Positions 46,401 to 51,862 of a stretch of 64,000 bases of DNA are shown here, piece by piece (position 1 is the first letter of the stretch; each line of letters starts with the position of its first letter). The DNA is from Bacteroidota bacterium (GTDB lineage: Bacteria; Bacteroidota; Bacteroidia; Palsa-965), in assembly GCA_006218065.1 (NCBI GenBank), contig VBWE01000015.1:62001-126000 (forward strand), given 5' to 3'. The position numbers were made by a program, and so were the translations under genes. The notes below the pieces were generated by a model. It searched no databases. It was given only the letters and a program-made list of their open reading frames with translations, and had not been told where the DNA came from.

Positions 46401-47077
46401 AGTGGACGGCCGGAACGGATACTTCTTCGCAGCAGAATCCGTCGTTCACGTTCGCGAATACAGGAATACAAACGGTTACGCTGGTGGTAACAACCGCTGC
46501 GGGATGTTCGGATACGAGTACGCAAACCCTCAACGTAAATGCGCTTCCGCAACCGGGATATACTTCGGTGATCACCTGCCCGACGGAACTTGCGCTGACC
46601 GACAGTTCGTTTATGTCGCCAGGAACGATCGTTGCGTGGAACTGGAATTTCGGTGATTCGACGAGCAGCGTGCTTCAGAATCCGACACAAACGTACGGCG
46701 ACACCGGTTACTACGTGGTTACACTGACCGTAACAAGTGACTCGGGCTGCGTGGCATCGTATTCCGACAGCCTGCTGTTCGTTCCCTGCAGCGACGAAGA
46801 CGTAAATCCGCCCGCAGTACCGTCGGCATTCACACCGAACGGCGACGGGCACAACGATATCCTTTTTGTGCGAGGCGGTCCGTTCAGCGAATTCGATTTC
46901 CGCATCTTCAACGAGTGGGGGAATATGATCTTCGATTCGCAGGAACAGGCGACAGGCTGGGACGGTACATACAAAGGAAAAACGCAGCCGGGAGGAACGT
47001 ACGTCTGGGTGTTTATTGCAACGACCGTGGACGGAGAAGATGTAAACATTACCGGTAACGTAACGATCATCCGCTAA
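37457..47077 (+). CDS. Giant adhesin-like repeat protein with T9SS type B C-terminus
   Basis: A 3206-residue secreted protein. It begins with a signal peptide and KATHIVGGTLTYVYNGG, a start shared by many Bacteroidota gliding-associated proteins. Then come a beta domain (about 175-310), a putative Ig domain (320-440) and two PKD domains (about 450-605, WFWNFGDGS and WSWDFGDSQ). Fifteen Ig-like repeats of about 81 residues follow (608-1819, GATYSWTGPNGF), and 13 repeats of about 87 residues (1820-2948, GTWTSSGSGTF...NATYTP). Two more PKD domains and a type B sorting domain end it (AFTPNGDGHNDI, IFNEWGNMIFD). Each repeat carries two Cys. It resembles SprB-type surface adhesins. A PorP/SprF gene follows after 11 bp. 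Confidence 0.93.
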   Translation: MKRILLFLLASFSFLTSAKATHIVGGTLTYVYNGGSSYTFTLKLFRDCSGGTAAFPNTVTITVAGYNGATFAPSRDFTMALGPVTLVPSNLDTCAAPPNPIPCVEEGLYTTTVTNLPPNPGGYHCYYDVCCRNLTTTNIDASCNCIGATVSTDIPGPTMIWLEDFTLANGTTVDAGATAWTRTLGTPAPGYAQVQNNLFEVQGVNNAQATWLSQQVNISTFTAGANLSVSLSEAGTLEANDSVLTYYSINSGPFLPFTVNGAIANDFTNAVATAGPFIGNTVQIMVRVHYDGASPTSELYRWDNVQVSGNDFISNSSPSFTNFPPLFLCQGTPFTFNHAATDADGDSLAYGFYTPFNDVAPTYANNVISFTPVTWLGGYSATNPLGGPPLTINPTTGLLSGTPTIVGQFVVGILVREYRNGVLINTVYRDFQFNVVFCPPPAQALIVPSGVINACGGVVVNFPNNSSVSANNWFWNFGDGSTLADTSNLQYPTYTYPSVGTYTVTMIINRGTPCADTSYATVYAGWVDADFTNNAPVCVGSPVTFTNTTTFSSNATITGWSWDFGDSQTSTAQSPTHTYGSSGTYTVQLIATSNIGCIDTISYVITINPTPTGTPANNGPLCAGSTLNLSTPAVPGATYAWTGPNSFSSSAQNPSIAGITLAGAGTYSLTVTANGCTSPVATTTVVVNPAPAAPTASSNSPICVGSTLNLTASNIVGATYSWTGPNSFTSSAQNPSIAGATLAASGTYSVTATVSGCTGPAGTVTVTVSPIPATPTASSNSPICAGNTLNLTASNIVGATYSWTGPNSFTSSTQNPSIAGATVAASGTYSVTATVAGCTGLAGTVNVTVSPIPAAPTASSNSPICAGTTLNLTASNIVGATYAWTGPNGFTSSTQNPSIAGATVAASGTYSVTATVGGCAGPAGTVSVTVNPAPAAPTASSNSPICAGSTLNLTASNIVGATYSWTGPNSFTSSTQNPSIAGATTAASGTYSVTATVAGCTGIAGTVLVTVNGIPAAPTASSNSPICAGSTLNLTASNIVGATYSWTGPNGFTSSSQNPSIVGATVAASGTYSVTATVAGCTGTAGTVAVTVNPIPAAPAASSNSPICAGSTLNLSASNIVGATYSWTGPNLFLSTSQNPSIVNATTAATGTYSVTVTVNGCNSPVATTVVTVNAIPATPAPASNSPICVGQTLNLTTSPVVGATYSWTGPNSFSSAVQNPSIAGATVAASGTYSLVVTVNGCSSLAGTVTVTVNTPPASPAAASNSPVCTGTTLNLTASLIVGATYSWTGPNGFTSTLQNPNITNVTAAAAGTYTVTANNGCASAPATVTVVVNTTPAAPTASSNSPICNGSTLNLNASNVVGATYSWTGPNGFTSSTQNPSIVGATTAASGTYSVTVTLNGCTSLAGTVAVSVNPIPAAPAPSSNSPVCTGNTLSLTTSAVVGATYSWTGPNGFTSSAQNPNIANVTLAANGTYSLTVTVLGCTSSAGTVSVTVNPTPAAPTASSNSPICDGSTLNLNASNVVGATYAWTGPNSFTDTQQNPSIVGATTAASGTYSVTVTVNGCVSSAGTVSVTVNPIPATPAPGTNSPVCVGQTLNFTTNAVVGATYSWSGPNGFSSAAQNPSIPGATSAASGTYSLIITVNGCSSIAGTVNATVNSTPMTPVASGTSPVCEGSTLQLSADTIPGATYSWTGPNGFTSTLQNPAIINVTLAAAGTYTVVANNGCASVPATVTITVNPTPATPAAGANTPLCAGSTLNLTTGAVVGATYSWTGPNGFSASTQNTSIPNATPAEAGTYSVTVTVNGCTSIAGTVTVVIDSSAIVAAGTDQTICANNASVPLSASSSTGAGTWASSGSGTFVPNNTTPNATYNPSSADTAAGSVTLTFTSSNNGACAPVSDQLVITITDAPTVSAGTDQTVCANNAVVTLGGSFTISTGASWSSSGGGTFAPSNTAMNATYTPDAADTAAGTVTIYLSSTGNGLCLAALDSMIITITDAPVANAGGNTSVCINNPNVSLNGTSSTGTGTWSTSGSGSFTPSVNSLTATYTPSPADLASGSVLIFLNTTNNGNCLSEQDTMTVTFAQPPTVTAGNDVTVCANNAAVVLTGTSTTGSGTWTSSGSGTFTPNPNTLNATYNPSPADTAAGTVTLTLTSTNNGGCLAVIDQLVVTITDAPTAVAGADQTICANNATLSLNGSVVLATGGTWSTTGSGTFSPSNTALNATYTASAADTAAGSVMIILSTTGNGLCNAATDTMLVTITDAPNVNAGPDIISCLSNPNTPLNAMSTTGSGTWTTSGSGTFSPNANTLNATYIPSTADTTAGSVTLIFTSTGNGNCLAESDTLLLQFAPVPVVTTGADQTVCANNATVLLSATSSTGSGIWTSSGSGTFTPNNTTFNATYIPSNADTAAGTVTLTFTATNACTPVSQNVIITITPAPFVDAGPALFTCANNPDAAISAVVSGGSTSGTWTSSGSGTFMPDNSSLNVTYSPSVPDIIAGSVTPPSANAGTDLVACANNPVQLNGTITAGNGTGIWTTPNGSGTFSPSDTTLNAFYTPVNADTSVSPVMLILTSTNNGGCFPAADTMYIQVNPGPEVIAGADVQVCSNNANVSLNGSVIIATGGVWTTGGAGTFLPDSVTMNATYVPDTSDISAGAVTLYLTSTGNGLCNAVVDSMLVTFTPSPVVNAGSSLIVCTGTGSVSLGGTITGGATTGLWTTGGDGTFSPNDSTLNATYTFGTADTTAGTVTLYLASTNNGNCLAESDSITITITPIPASIAGNDTTVCINSSGFALNGQILGGSGTGVWSTSGDGTFVPDSAALNATYIPGPADTSAGTVMLILAASNACLPALDTVILTFAPAPVVAAGADALICAGEPVPLNGSASNSGSIQWFTSGNGVFVPSDTVLNATYIPGTADTTAGSVIITLTSSGNAFCSAISDSMVITINTKPNAAFASGPACMNAAVLFTDQSSVTLGNITAWQWTAGTDTSSQQNPSFTFANTGIQTVTLVVTTAAGCSDTSTQTLNVNALPQPGYTSVITCPTELALTDSSFMSPGTIVAWNWNFGDSTSSVLQNPTQTYGDTGYYVVTLTVTSDSGCVASYSDSLLFVPCSDEDVNPPAVPSAFTPNGDGHNDILFVRGGPFSEFDFRIFNEWGNMIFDSQEQATGWDGTYKGKTQPGGTYVWVFIATTVDGEDVNITGNVTIIR
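39281..42915 (+). repeat. Array of 15 Ig-like repeats, about 243 bp each
   Basis: Fifteen copies of a unit of about 81 codons, seen as CAGSTLNL, GATYSWTGPN and GTYSVTATV...GCTG. DNA words such as AGCAACAGCCCGATCTG recur nearly unchanged in the copies, so copy number can change by recombination. Copies 2-6 are the most alike; copies 9 and 14 form a distinct subtype ending NNGCAS. Confidence 0.9.
42920..46300 (+). repeat. Array of 13 beta repeats, about 260 bp each
   Basis: Thirteen copies of a unit of about 87 codons, AGTDQTVCANN...GTWTSSGSGTF...LNATYTPSPADTAAG...STNNGNC. Copy 8 is cut short near 44960: after IIAGSV it jumps to PPSANAGTDLVAC, losing the second half. Confidence 0.88.
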
Positions 47078-47088
47078 AAAGAACGACG

Positions 47089-48108
47089 ATGAAAAAGACG
47101 AACATATTTTTTGTGACATTGTTCAGCGGCATTTTCACGACCGCTTCGTTTGCGCAGGTTGATTTTCACCTGGCGCAGTACGACATGGCCCCGTTGTACC
47201 TGAATCCTGCGCTCACCGGGATGTTCTGCGGTGAGAAAGGCGATTACCGGGTAACGAGCAATTACCGCTCGCAGTGGCGTTCGCTGGGCTACAAACCGTT
47301 TTCCACGATTGCGCTCGGCTATGATATGCCGCTGGAAAAGTACAAGGACAAGTGGGGCGTGGGCGGATATATCGTCAGCAATAAATCGGGTGCCGGAAAT
47401 TTCCACACGCTGAATTTCATGTCGTCGGGTGCATACAACATCATGGACGGAACCAACAAACATTACCTGACGGCCGGCTTGCAGATGGGACTGCTGTACA
47501 AAAGTTTCGACCCCGCTTCTTATACGTATGATGTGCAGTATTCGCAGTCGAGCGGAACCTTTGATACGAGCATTCCGAACGAAGAAGCATCCACGCTGGA
47601 GAAAACAAACCTGCTGCGTTTCGATGCGAACCTCGGGATCTATTACAAATACAGGGATGTCAATAAGAAGTTCAGTCCTTCCGCCGGTTTTTCGGTTTAC
47701 CACCTCACGAAACCGAACGAAGCATTTTCGGGAAACAAGAGCCAGCTCCCGATGCGTTTCGTTTTGCACACCGCCTGCGATTTCAAGATCAACGATGATT
47801 TTACCGTTACGCCGCGCATCCTGTATATGAACCAGGCAAAAGCATACGAAGCGAATTTCGGCGCCCTGCTGTTTTACAAAATCAAGAATTCGACGCTCGA
47901 CGCGATAGCCGGCGTGGACTACCGGCACAAGGACGCGATCATCGCGCATATCGGTTTCCGGCAGGAGCAGCATTACTTCCGATTCAGTTACGATATCAAT
48001 ACATCGTACCTGGATAATTATACCAGCGGGAGAGGCGCCTGGGAATTTTCACTCATCCTGGTCGGCATAAAAAGCCAGCCGTTGTTCAAGCCGGTTTCGC
48101 AGCATTGA
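47089..48108 (+). CDS. PorP/SprF family type IX secretion membrane protein
   Basis: A 339-residue outer-membrane protein. It has a signal peptide (about 1-20, ending TTASFAQ) and then VDFHLAQYDMAPLYLNPALTG, the PorP/SprF opening. Strands such as GDYRVTSNYRSQWRSLGY and KWGVGGYIVSNKSGAG follow, and the end carries EFSLILVGI. It lies 11 bp after the giant type B cargo gene, mirroring the pair at 12.4-15.9 kb. The inferred role is export or anchoring of the adhesin. SprF of Flavobacterium is the family's best-known member. Confidence 0.94.
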   Translation: MKKTNIFFVTLFSGIFTTASFAQVDFHLAQYDMAPLYLNPALTGMFCGEKGDYRVTSNYRSQWRSLGYKPFSTIALGYDMPLEKYKDKWGVGGYIVSNKSGAGNFHTLNFMSSGAYNIMDGTNKHYLTAGLQMGLLYKSFDPASYTYDVQYSQSSGTFDTSIPNEEASTLEKTNLLRFDANLGIYYKYRDVNKKFSPSAGFSVYHLTKPNEAFSGNKSQLPMRFVLHTACDFKINDDFTVTPRILYMNQAKAYEANFGALLFYKIKNSTLDAIAGVDYRHKDAIIAHIGFRQEQHYFRFSYDINTSYLDNYTSGRGAWEFSLILVGIKSQPLFKPVSQH

Positions 48109-48156
48109 GATTGCGGGTACAAATATGTTTTTACGTCAGCATCCGGGTTCCCGGTA

Positions 48157-48783
48157 TTACACCATCACCACATTTTGCAGTGTAAACCGGAACGGAGTGA
48201 CAGCAGATCCCGATCCACCTCCCGTCATCACGATATCCGCACGTTTGATTTTCGGATCGATCGCGATGCGCGTTGCCTCCGGTGGTTCCGGAAACGGCAG
48301 TCCTTCCTGTACGTCGGGCATTACACAAACGCAGATTTCGTGCGGAAAAACAAACCAGGCTTCCTGCCCGGGTTTCATATTCATTTTAGCGGCCAGCGGG
48401 CGCCCGCCTTTATAAATGTACGCGCTGATGGCATCACTCTTCATCCCGTTACGGATCACTACAGCACCGGGATCGAGGGGCGGATTGATATGCGTAAGTT
48501 CTTCCCCGTCGGAAGTGAGCTGCATGACAAAACTGCTCCCGGGAGGCGCTGGCATCATCTGGCCGAAATTACCCCAGCTGTCGCAGGCGGAGGCGAAATT
48601 TTCGGACGGGTATTTGAACGTGAACGTTTCGCCGGGCCGGATATTGCTGATCACTTTCCACGCATAAAGCGCATGACCCGCCGAATCGCCCGGTGCGGTA
48701 TCGCCTGCGGGCGGAGCCTGGAAAATTACAATCGTCGAATTATTCGTGTCGTTCGACTGGTTGATGAGGTTGAGAAGAATCAT
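48157..48783 (-). CDS. Conserved-looking protein of unknown function
   Basis: A 208-residue protein without a signal peptide, beginning MILLNLINQSNDTNNSTIVI. It appears mostly beta, with YAWKVISNIRPGETFTFKYP, SSFVMQLTSDGEEL and an ending RADIVMTGGGSGSAVTPF. I believe a family with the phrases 'SxDTNNSxIVIFQ' and 'ADIVMTGGG' exists in environmental bacteria, but I know no function for it. It converges with the PorP gene. The next upstream gene (TPR protein, same strand) is separated by 81 bp. Confidence 0.8.
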   Translation of the reverse strand: MILLNLINQSNDTNNSTIVIFQAPPAGDTAPGDSAGHALYAWKVISNIRPGETFTFKYPSENFASACDSWGNFGQMMPAPPGSSFVMQLTSDGEELTHINPPLDPGAVVIRNGMKSDAISAYIYKGGRPLAAKMNMKPGQEAWFVFPHEICVCVMPDVQEGLPFPEPPEATRIAIDPKIKRADIVMTGGGSGSAVTPFRFTLQNVVMV

Positions 48784-48864
48784 AGGATCGCCATTTGATT
48801 ACCCTAAAATGCGATAATAATTTTTCAGGTCAAAATTCCGGCGGGAAAAATAAGGAACGGATTC

Positions 48865-49902
48865 TCAGGGCTTCCGGGCGAAAGCGGTCGATGCGTCTAT
48901 TTTCAACGGGTTGAGCGCCATCCAGCCGAGCAGTTTCTGAAACTCTTCCTGGTGCTGATCGTACCAGCCGATGAAACGTTCTTTTTCACCCACGTTCAGC
49001 ACCCAGTAATGATACGCTTCGAGGACGCCGGCTTTCTGCATTTTTTCCTGGTGCGCGAAAAGCGGGTTGGGAAATTTTTCGTTGAGTTTGTCCGTATAAT
49101 ATTTCCCGAGAAACTTCGTCCGTATTTCCGCCAGCGTGGCGAGGTTCAGCGCGGAGCCCGGTGTTACGGCGCTGCCCAGGCAGCCGGAGTAAACTTTGCA
49201 GAACGGATTTTTATCCTTCGCATTGACGCAGAAACTCAATTCGACTTTGCCCGGTGAAACTGTTTTTATGGAATTCACATACGTATCGTAAAGCATTTGC
49301 CGGATTTCACTGCGTTTATCGCTTTCGGTATCGATGAGCAGGAAAATTTCGCCGTACACCATGCCCCAGTGTTTTTCGGGCGAGGCCAGCGAAAGTTTCG
49401 CGGCATGGTAGTAGTTGATGCTGTACATCGGTTCCGCTGCAATGCCCCGGTCGAAACAATCCGCTGCACGTCCGGGCTGGTTTTCCCCGATGAGCAGTAT
49501 GCCTTTTTCCGCGTACAGTCTCGCAGAACGCGGAAATTTCAGCAGGCCGTTATTCAGCGCTTTCATGGCGGAAGCGGTATCGCCCGTTTTAGAGAAAAGT
49601 GAACCGAGCATCCGGAAACAGGTATCGTTTGCGCCGGTTTTACGCGAAGCGTTTTTCATTTCTTCCAGCGCCGCAGGATACATCCCTGCAAGGGCCAGCG
49701 TATAACCGCGTTCGTAGCTGTAAATAAAATTGCCGGTATCGAGTTCTGCCGCCTGTGAAAACAAACGCAGCGCTTCCGGGATCGCACCGACACTGCGCTG
49801 TTCCAGTCCTTTCTGGTAAAATAATTGCGCTTTATTTATACCGGGCTGCGCGAAAGCCGTAACGGAAAGTAAAAAGAAAGTAAAAGGCAGTAATCGTTTC
49901 AT
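48865..49902 (-). CDS. Secreted TPR protein
   Basis: The start is the ATG giving MKRLLPFTFFLLSVTAFAQ, a signal peptide; upstream in-frame codons come from the word-like repeat and are not part of the protein. The 345-residue product has four or so tetratricopeptide repeats (about 25-190, with AEALRLFSQ-type helices and YEKGILLIGENQPGRAADC). The C-terminal half (about 200-345) has conserved Cys but no recognised domain. It probably acts in the periplasm as a scaffold. The TATCTTTG box is 17 bp upstream. Confidence 0.85.
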   Translation of the reverse strand: MKRLLPFTFFLLSVTAFAQPGINKAQLFYQKGLEQRSVGAIPEALRLFSQAAELDTGNFIYSYERGYTLALAGMYPAALEEMKNASRKTGANDTCFRMLGSLFSKTGDTASAMKALNNGLLKFPRSARLYAEKGILLIGENQPGRAADCFDRGIAAEPMYSINYYHAAKLSLASPEKHWGMVYGEIFLLIDTESDKRSEIRQMLYDTYVNSIKTVSPGKVELSFCVNAKDKNPFCKVYSGCLGSAVTPGSALNLATLAEIRTKFLGKYYTDKLNEKFPNPLFAHQEKMQKAGVLEAYHYWVLNVGEKERFIGWYDQHQEEFQKLLGWMALNPLKIDASTAFARKP

Positions 49903-49918
49903 CCGGGTTGTGTTCTTA

Positions 49919-49926
49919 CAAAGATA
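49919..49926 (-). promoter_or_regulatory. Putative -7 promoter box (TATCTTTG)
   Basis: A perfect TANNTTTG match for the TPR gene. The left arm of the long inverted repeat starts 2 bp away, so the -33 region lies inside the repeat. Confidence 0.5.
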
Positions 49927-49927
49927 A

Positions 49928-50062
49928 TGAAACGAATGTCGAATGGCGATTTGCGAATGCCGAATTGCGCACCTGCCAACCGCACCAGTTACTTTCCTTG
50001 TTTCCCGCGGGATGGGTTTGCGCGAAATCGGCATTCGCAAATCGCCATTCGGCATTGTTTCA
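49928..50062. repeat. Long word-like inverted repeat (43-nt arms)
   Basis: The arms 49928-49970 and 50020-50062 match at about 38 of 43 positions. A core of 24 identical positions contains GGCGATTTGCGAATGCC. The loop is 49 nt. The right arm includes the stop codon of the SulP gene; the left arm touches the promoter of the next gene. A related word, ATTCGCCATTCGGTATTCGAC, stands alone near 51780. Confidence 0.85.
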
Positions 50063-51619
50063 ATGCCCTTCAATAAAATCCGCTTCCGGTATATTCACCA
50101 GGTGCAGCTCGATATGTTTATTGTGCGCCTTGATTTTGAAATCGTGGATGATTTCGAGGATGTCTTTATCGATGTACACGCTGCGCGAACCGTCAACATG
50201 CACAATGGCGTAGGGTGGAATGCGTTCGAAAAGATCGATGAACCGTTTTTTGTTCAGGAAACTAACGTTCAGCGCAAGATCAATCCGCACATGCGGAATA
50301 TGTCCTTCCGTTTTTTCATCCACAACAAAGCCGGCGCGGTATGTATGTTTCACCAAAAAGTACACCGAATAAGCCGCACCGATAGCCACACCGATCAGCA
50401 GGTCGGTGAACAGGATGGCGATTACGGTTACCACGAAAGGCATGAACTGCTCGCGCCCCTGTTTGTACACCGCGTAAATCATGCGCGGTTTGGCGAGATT
50501 GTATCCCGTCCGGATCAGGATGACGGCGAGCACGCAGTAGGGAACCATATTGACTACCGGGACCGCGAGCAGCACAACAAGCAGGAGCCAGAGCCCGTGC
50601 GAAAAACCGGACATTTTGGTATGTCCGCCGGCTTCCATATTGGCCGAGCTGCGCACGATGACCGCGGTGATCGGGATTCCGCCGAGCAGCCCGCTCAGGA
50701 CATTCCCGCAGCCCTGTGCAACCAGTTCGCGGTTTTGCGGCGTGCGCCGTTTCTGCGGATCGATTTTGTCGATCGCTTCCACACTGAGCAATGTTTCGAG
50801 CGATGCGACAAAGCAAATGACTACCGCATTTTTCCAGATGGCGGCATTGGTGAACAGCGCGGAGAAATCGGGCAGCCTGATTTGGACAAACATGTTCTCG
50901 GGGATGGCGACGAACTGCGATTTGGAAAGCGCGAGCGCGGGCTGGTATTTGCTGAAAAGCCAGGCCAGGAGCACGCCGAAAAACACGATCAGGAAAGAAG
51001 TCGGGATAAATTTCAGTTTTTTCGCCAGCGTTTTTTTCCACGCATACAAAAGTCCCAGCGAAAGGGCCGCGATAAGCATGCCGCCGGGGGAAGCGCTTTC
51101 ATACAGGTTGCCGATATGCTGGAACGCATGATCGAGCGTCAGGATGTTAAACAGTTCGTTCGTCCAGAAATCCGGTTTATCGTAACCGATCAGCAGCGGA
51201 AGCTGTTTGGAAATAAGCAGTATGCCGATGGCCGTGAGCATGCCCCGGATAACCGCCGAAGGAATAAGCTGCGTAAGTCCGCCGAGCCGGAACACGCCCA
51301 GGAGTATCTGCAGGAAACCGGCGATGACAACGGAAAGGAAAAACACTTCGAGCGATCCCAGCGAAAGAATAGCCGCTGCGCAGATGGCCGTGAGGCCGGC
51401 TGCGGGACCACTGACGCTGAGCTGCGAACCGCTGATGAGCGAAACCACCAGTCCGCCCACAATGCCCGCCACCAGGCCCGAATAAACGGGCGCGCCCGAA
51501 GCCATCGAAATGCCCAGGCAAAGCGGAAGCGCAACAAAAAATACGGTAATCCCGGCTTTGAAGTCGTGTTTGAGAAAGGAGAGATAGTAAAATTTTAAAT
51601 CGCGGCTGAACTGACTCAT
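50060..51619 (-). CDS. SulP family inorganic anion transporter with STAS domain
   Basis: A 519-residue inner-membrane protein with about 12-14 hydrophobic segments. The SulP features are the N-terminal DFKAGITVFFVALPLCLGIS, SVSGPAAGLTAICAA, and NRELVAQGCGNVLSGLLGG with the family motif of helix 10. The C-terminal STAS domain covers about 440-519 (SFLNKKRFIDLFERIPPY, HVDGSRSVYIDKDILE). SulP proteins carry sulfate, bicarbonate or other anions; marine and freshwater BicA-like members import bicarbonate with Na+. Substrate cannot be deduced here. It is monocistronic, with its own box upstream. Confidence 0.93.
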   Translation of the reverse strand: MSQFSRDLKFYYLSFLKHDFKAGITVFFVALPLCLGISMASGAPVYSGLVAGIVGGLVVSLISGSQLSVSGPAAGLTAICAAAILSLGSLEVFFLSVVIAGFLQILLGVFRLGGLTQLIPSAVIRGMLTAIGILLISKQLPLLIGYDKPDFWTNELFNILTLDHAFQHIGNLYESASPGGMLIAALSLGLLYAWKKTLAKKLKFIPTSFLIVFFGVLLAWLFSKYQPALALSKSQFVAIPENMFVQIRLPDFSALFTNAAIWKNAVVICFVASLETLLSVEAIDKIDPQKRRTPQNRELVAQGCGNVLSGLLGGIPITAVIVRSSANMEAGGHTKMSGFSHGLWLLLVVLLAVPVVNMVPYCVLAVILIRTGYNLAKPRMIYAVYKQGREQFMPFVVTVIAILFTDLLIGVAIGAAYSVYFLVKHTYRAGFVVDEKTEGHIPHVRIDLALNVSFLNKKRFIDLFERIPPYAIVHVDGSRSVYIDKDILEIIHDFKIKAHNKHIELHLVNIPEADFIEGH

Positions 51620-51657
51620 AAAAAGAGAGTCGTCCTTTTATCAGGGCGGCTGTGGTG

Positions 51658-51665
51658 CAAATGTA
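51658..51665 (-). promoter_or_regulatory. Putative SulP gene -7 promoter box (TACATTTG)
   Basis: A perfect TANNTTTG match 38 bp before the ATG. Confidence 0.45.
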
Positions 51666-51832
51666 CCGGATTTTGTAAATAATCAGAACTGGTTTTCGTC
51701 AGTTCATGTATTTGGTGTGAAGATGGTGTTGTGTTTTTCGCCGTAGAGCCGCAGGTACGCTGAGTTTCCGTACAGGTAATTCGCCATTCGGTATTCGACA
51801 TCCGGAATTGTTTTACCCCATCCAAAAACCTG

Positions 51833-51840
51833 TATATTTG
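51833..51840 (+). promoter_or_regulatory. Putative -7 promoter box of the sensor phosphatase (TATATTTG)
   Basis: A perfect TANNTTTG match 22 bp before the ATG, with TTG about 22 bp upstream. Confidence 0.5.
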
Positions 51841-51862
51841 AAATTCGTCCTTCATTCTTTTT

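Noticed and set aside
49943-51598. 551-codon plus-strand frame opposite the SulP transporter
   Set aside because: It is antisense to a clear membrane protein, rich in charged residues from reversed hydrophobic codons.
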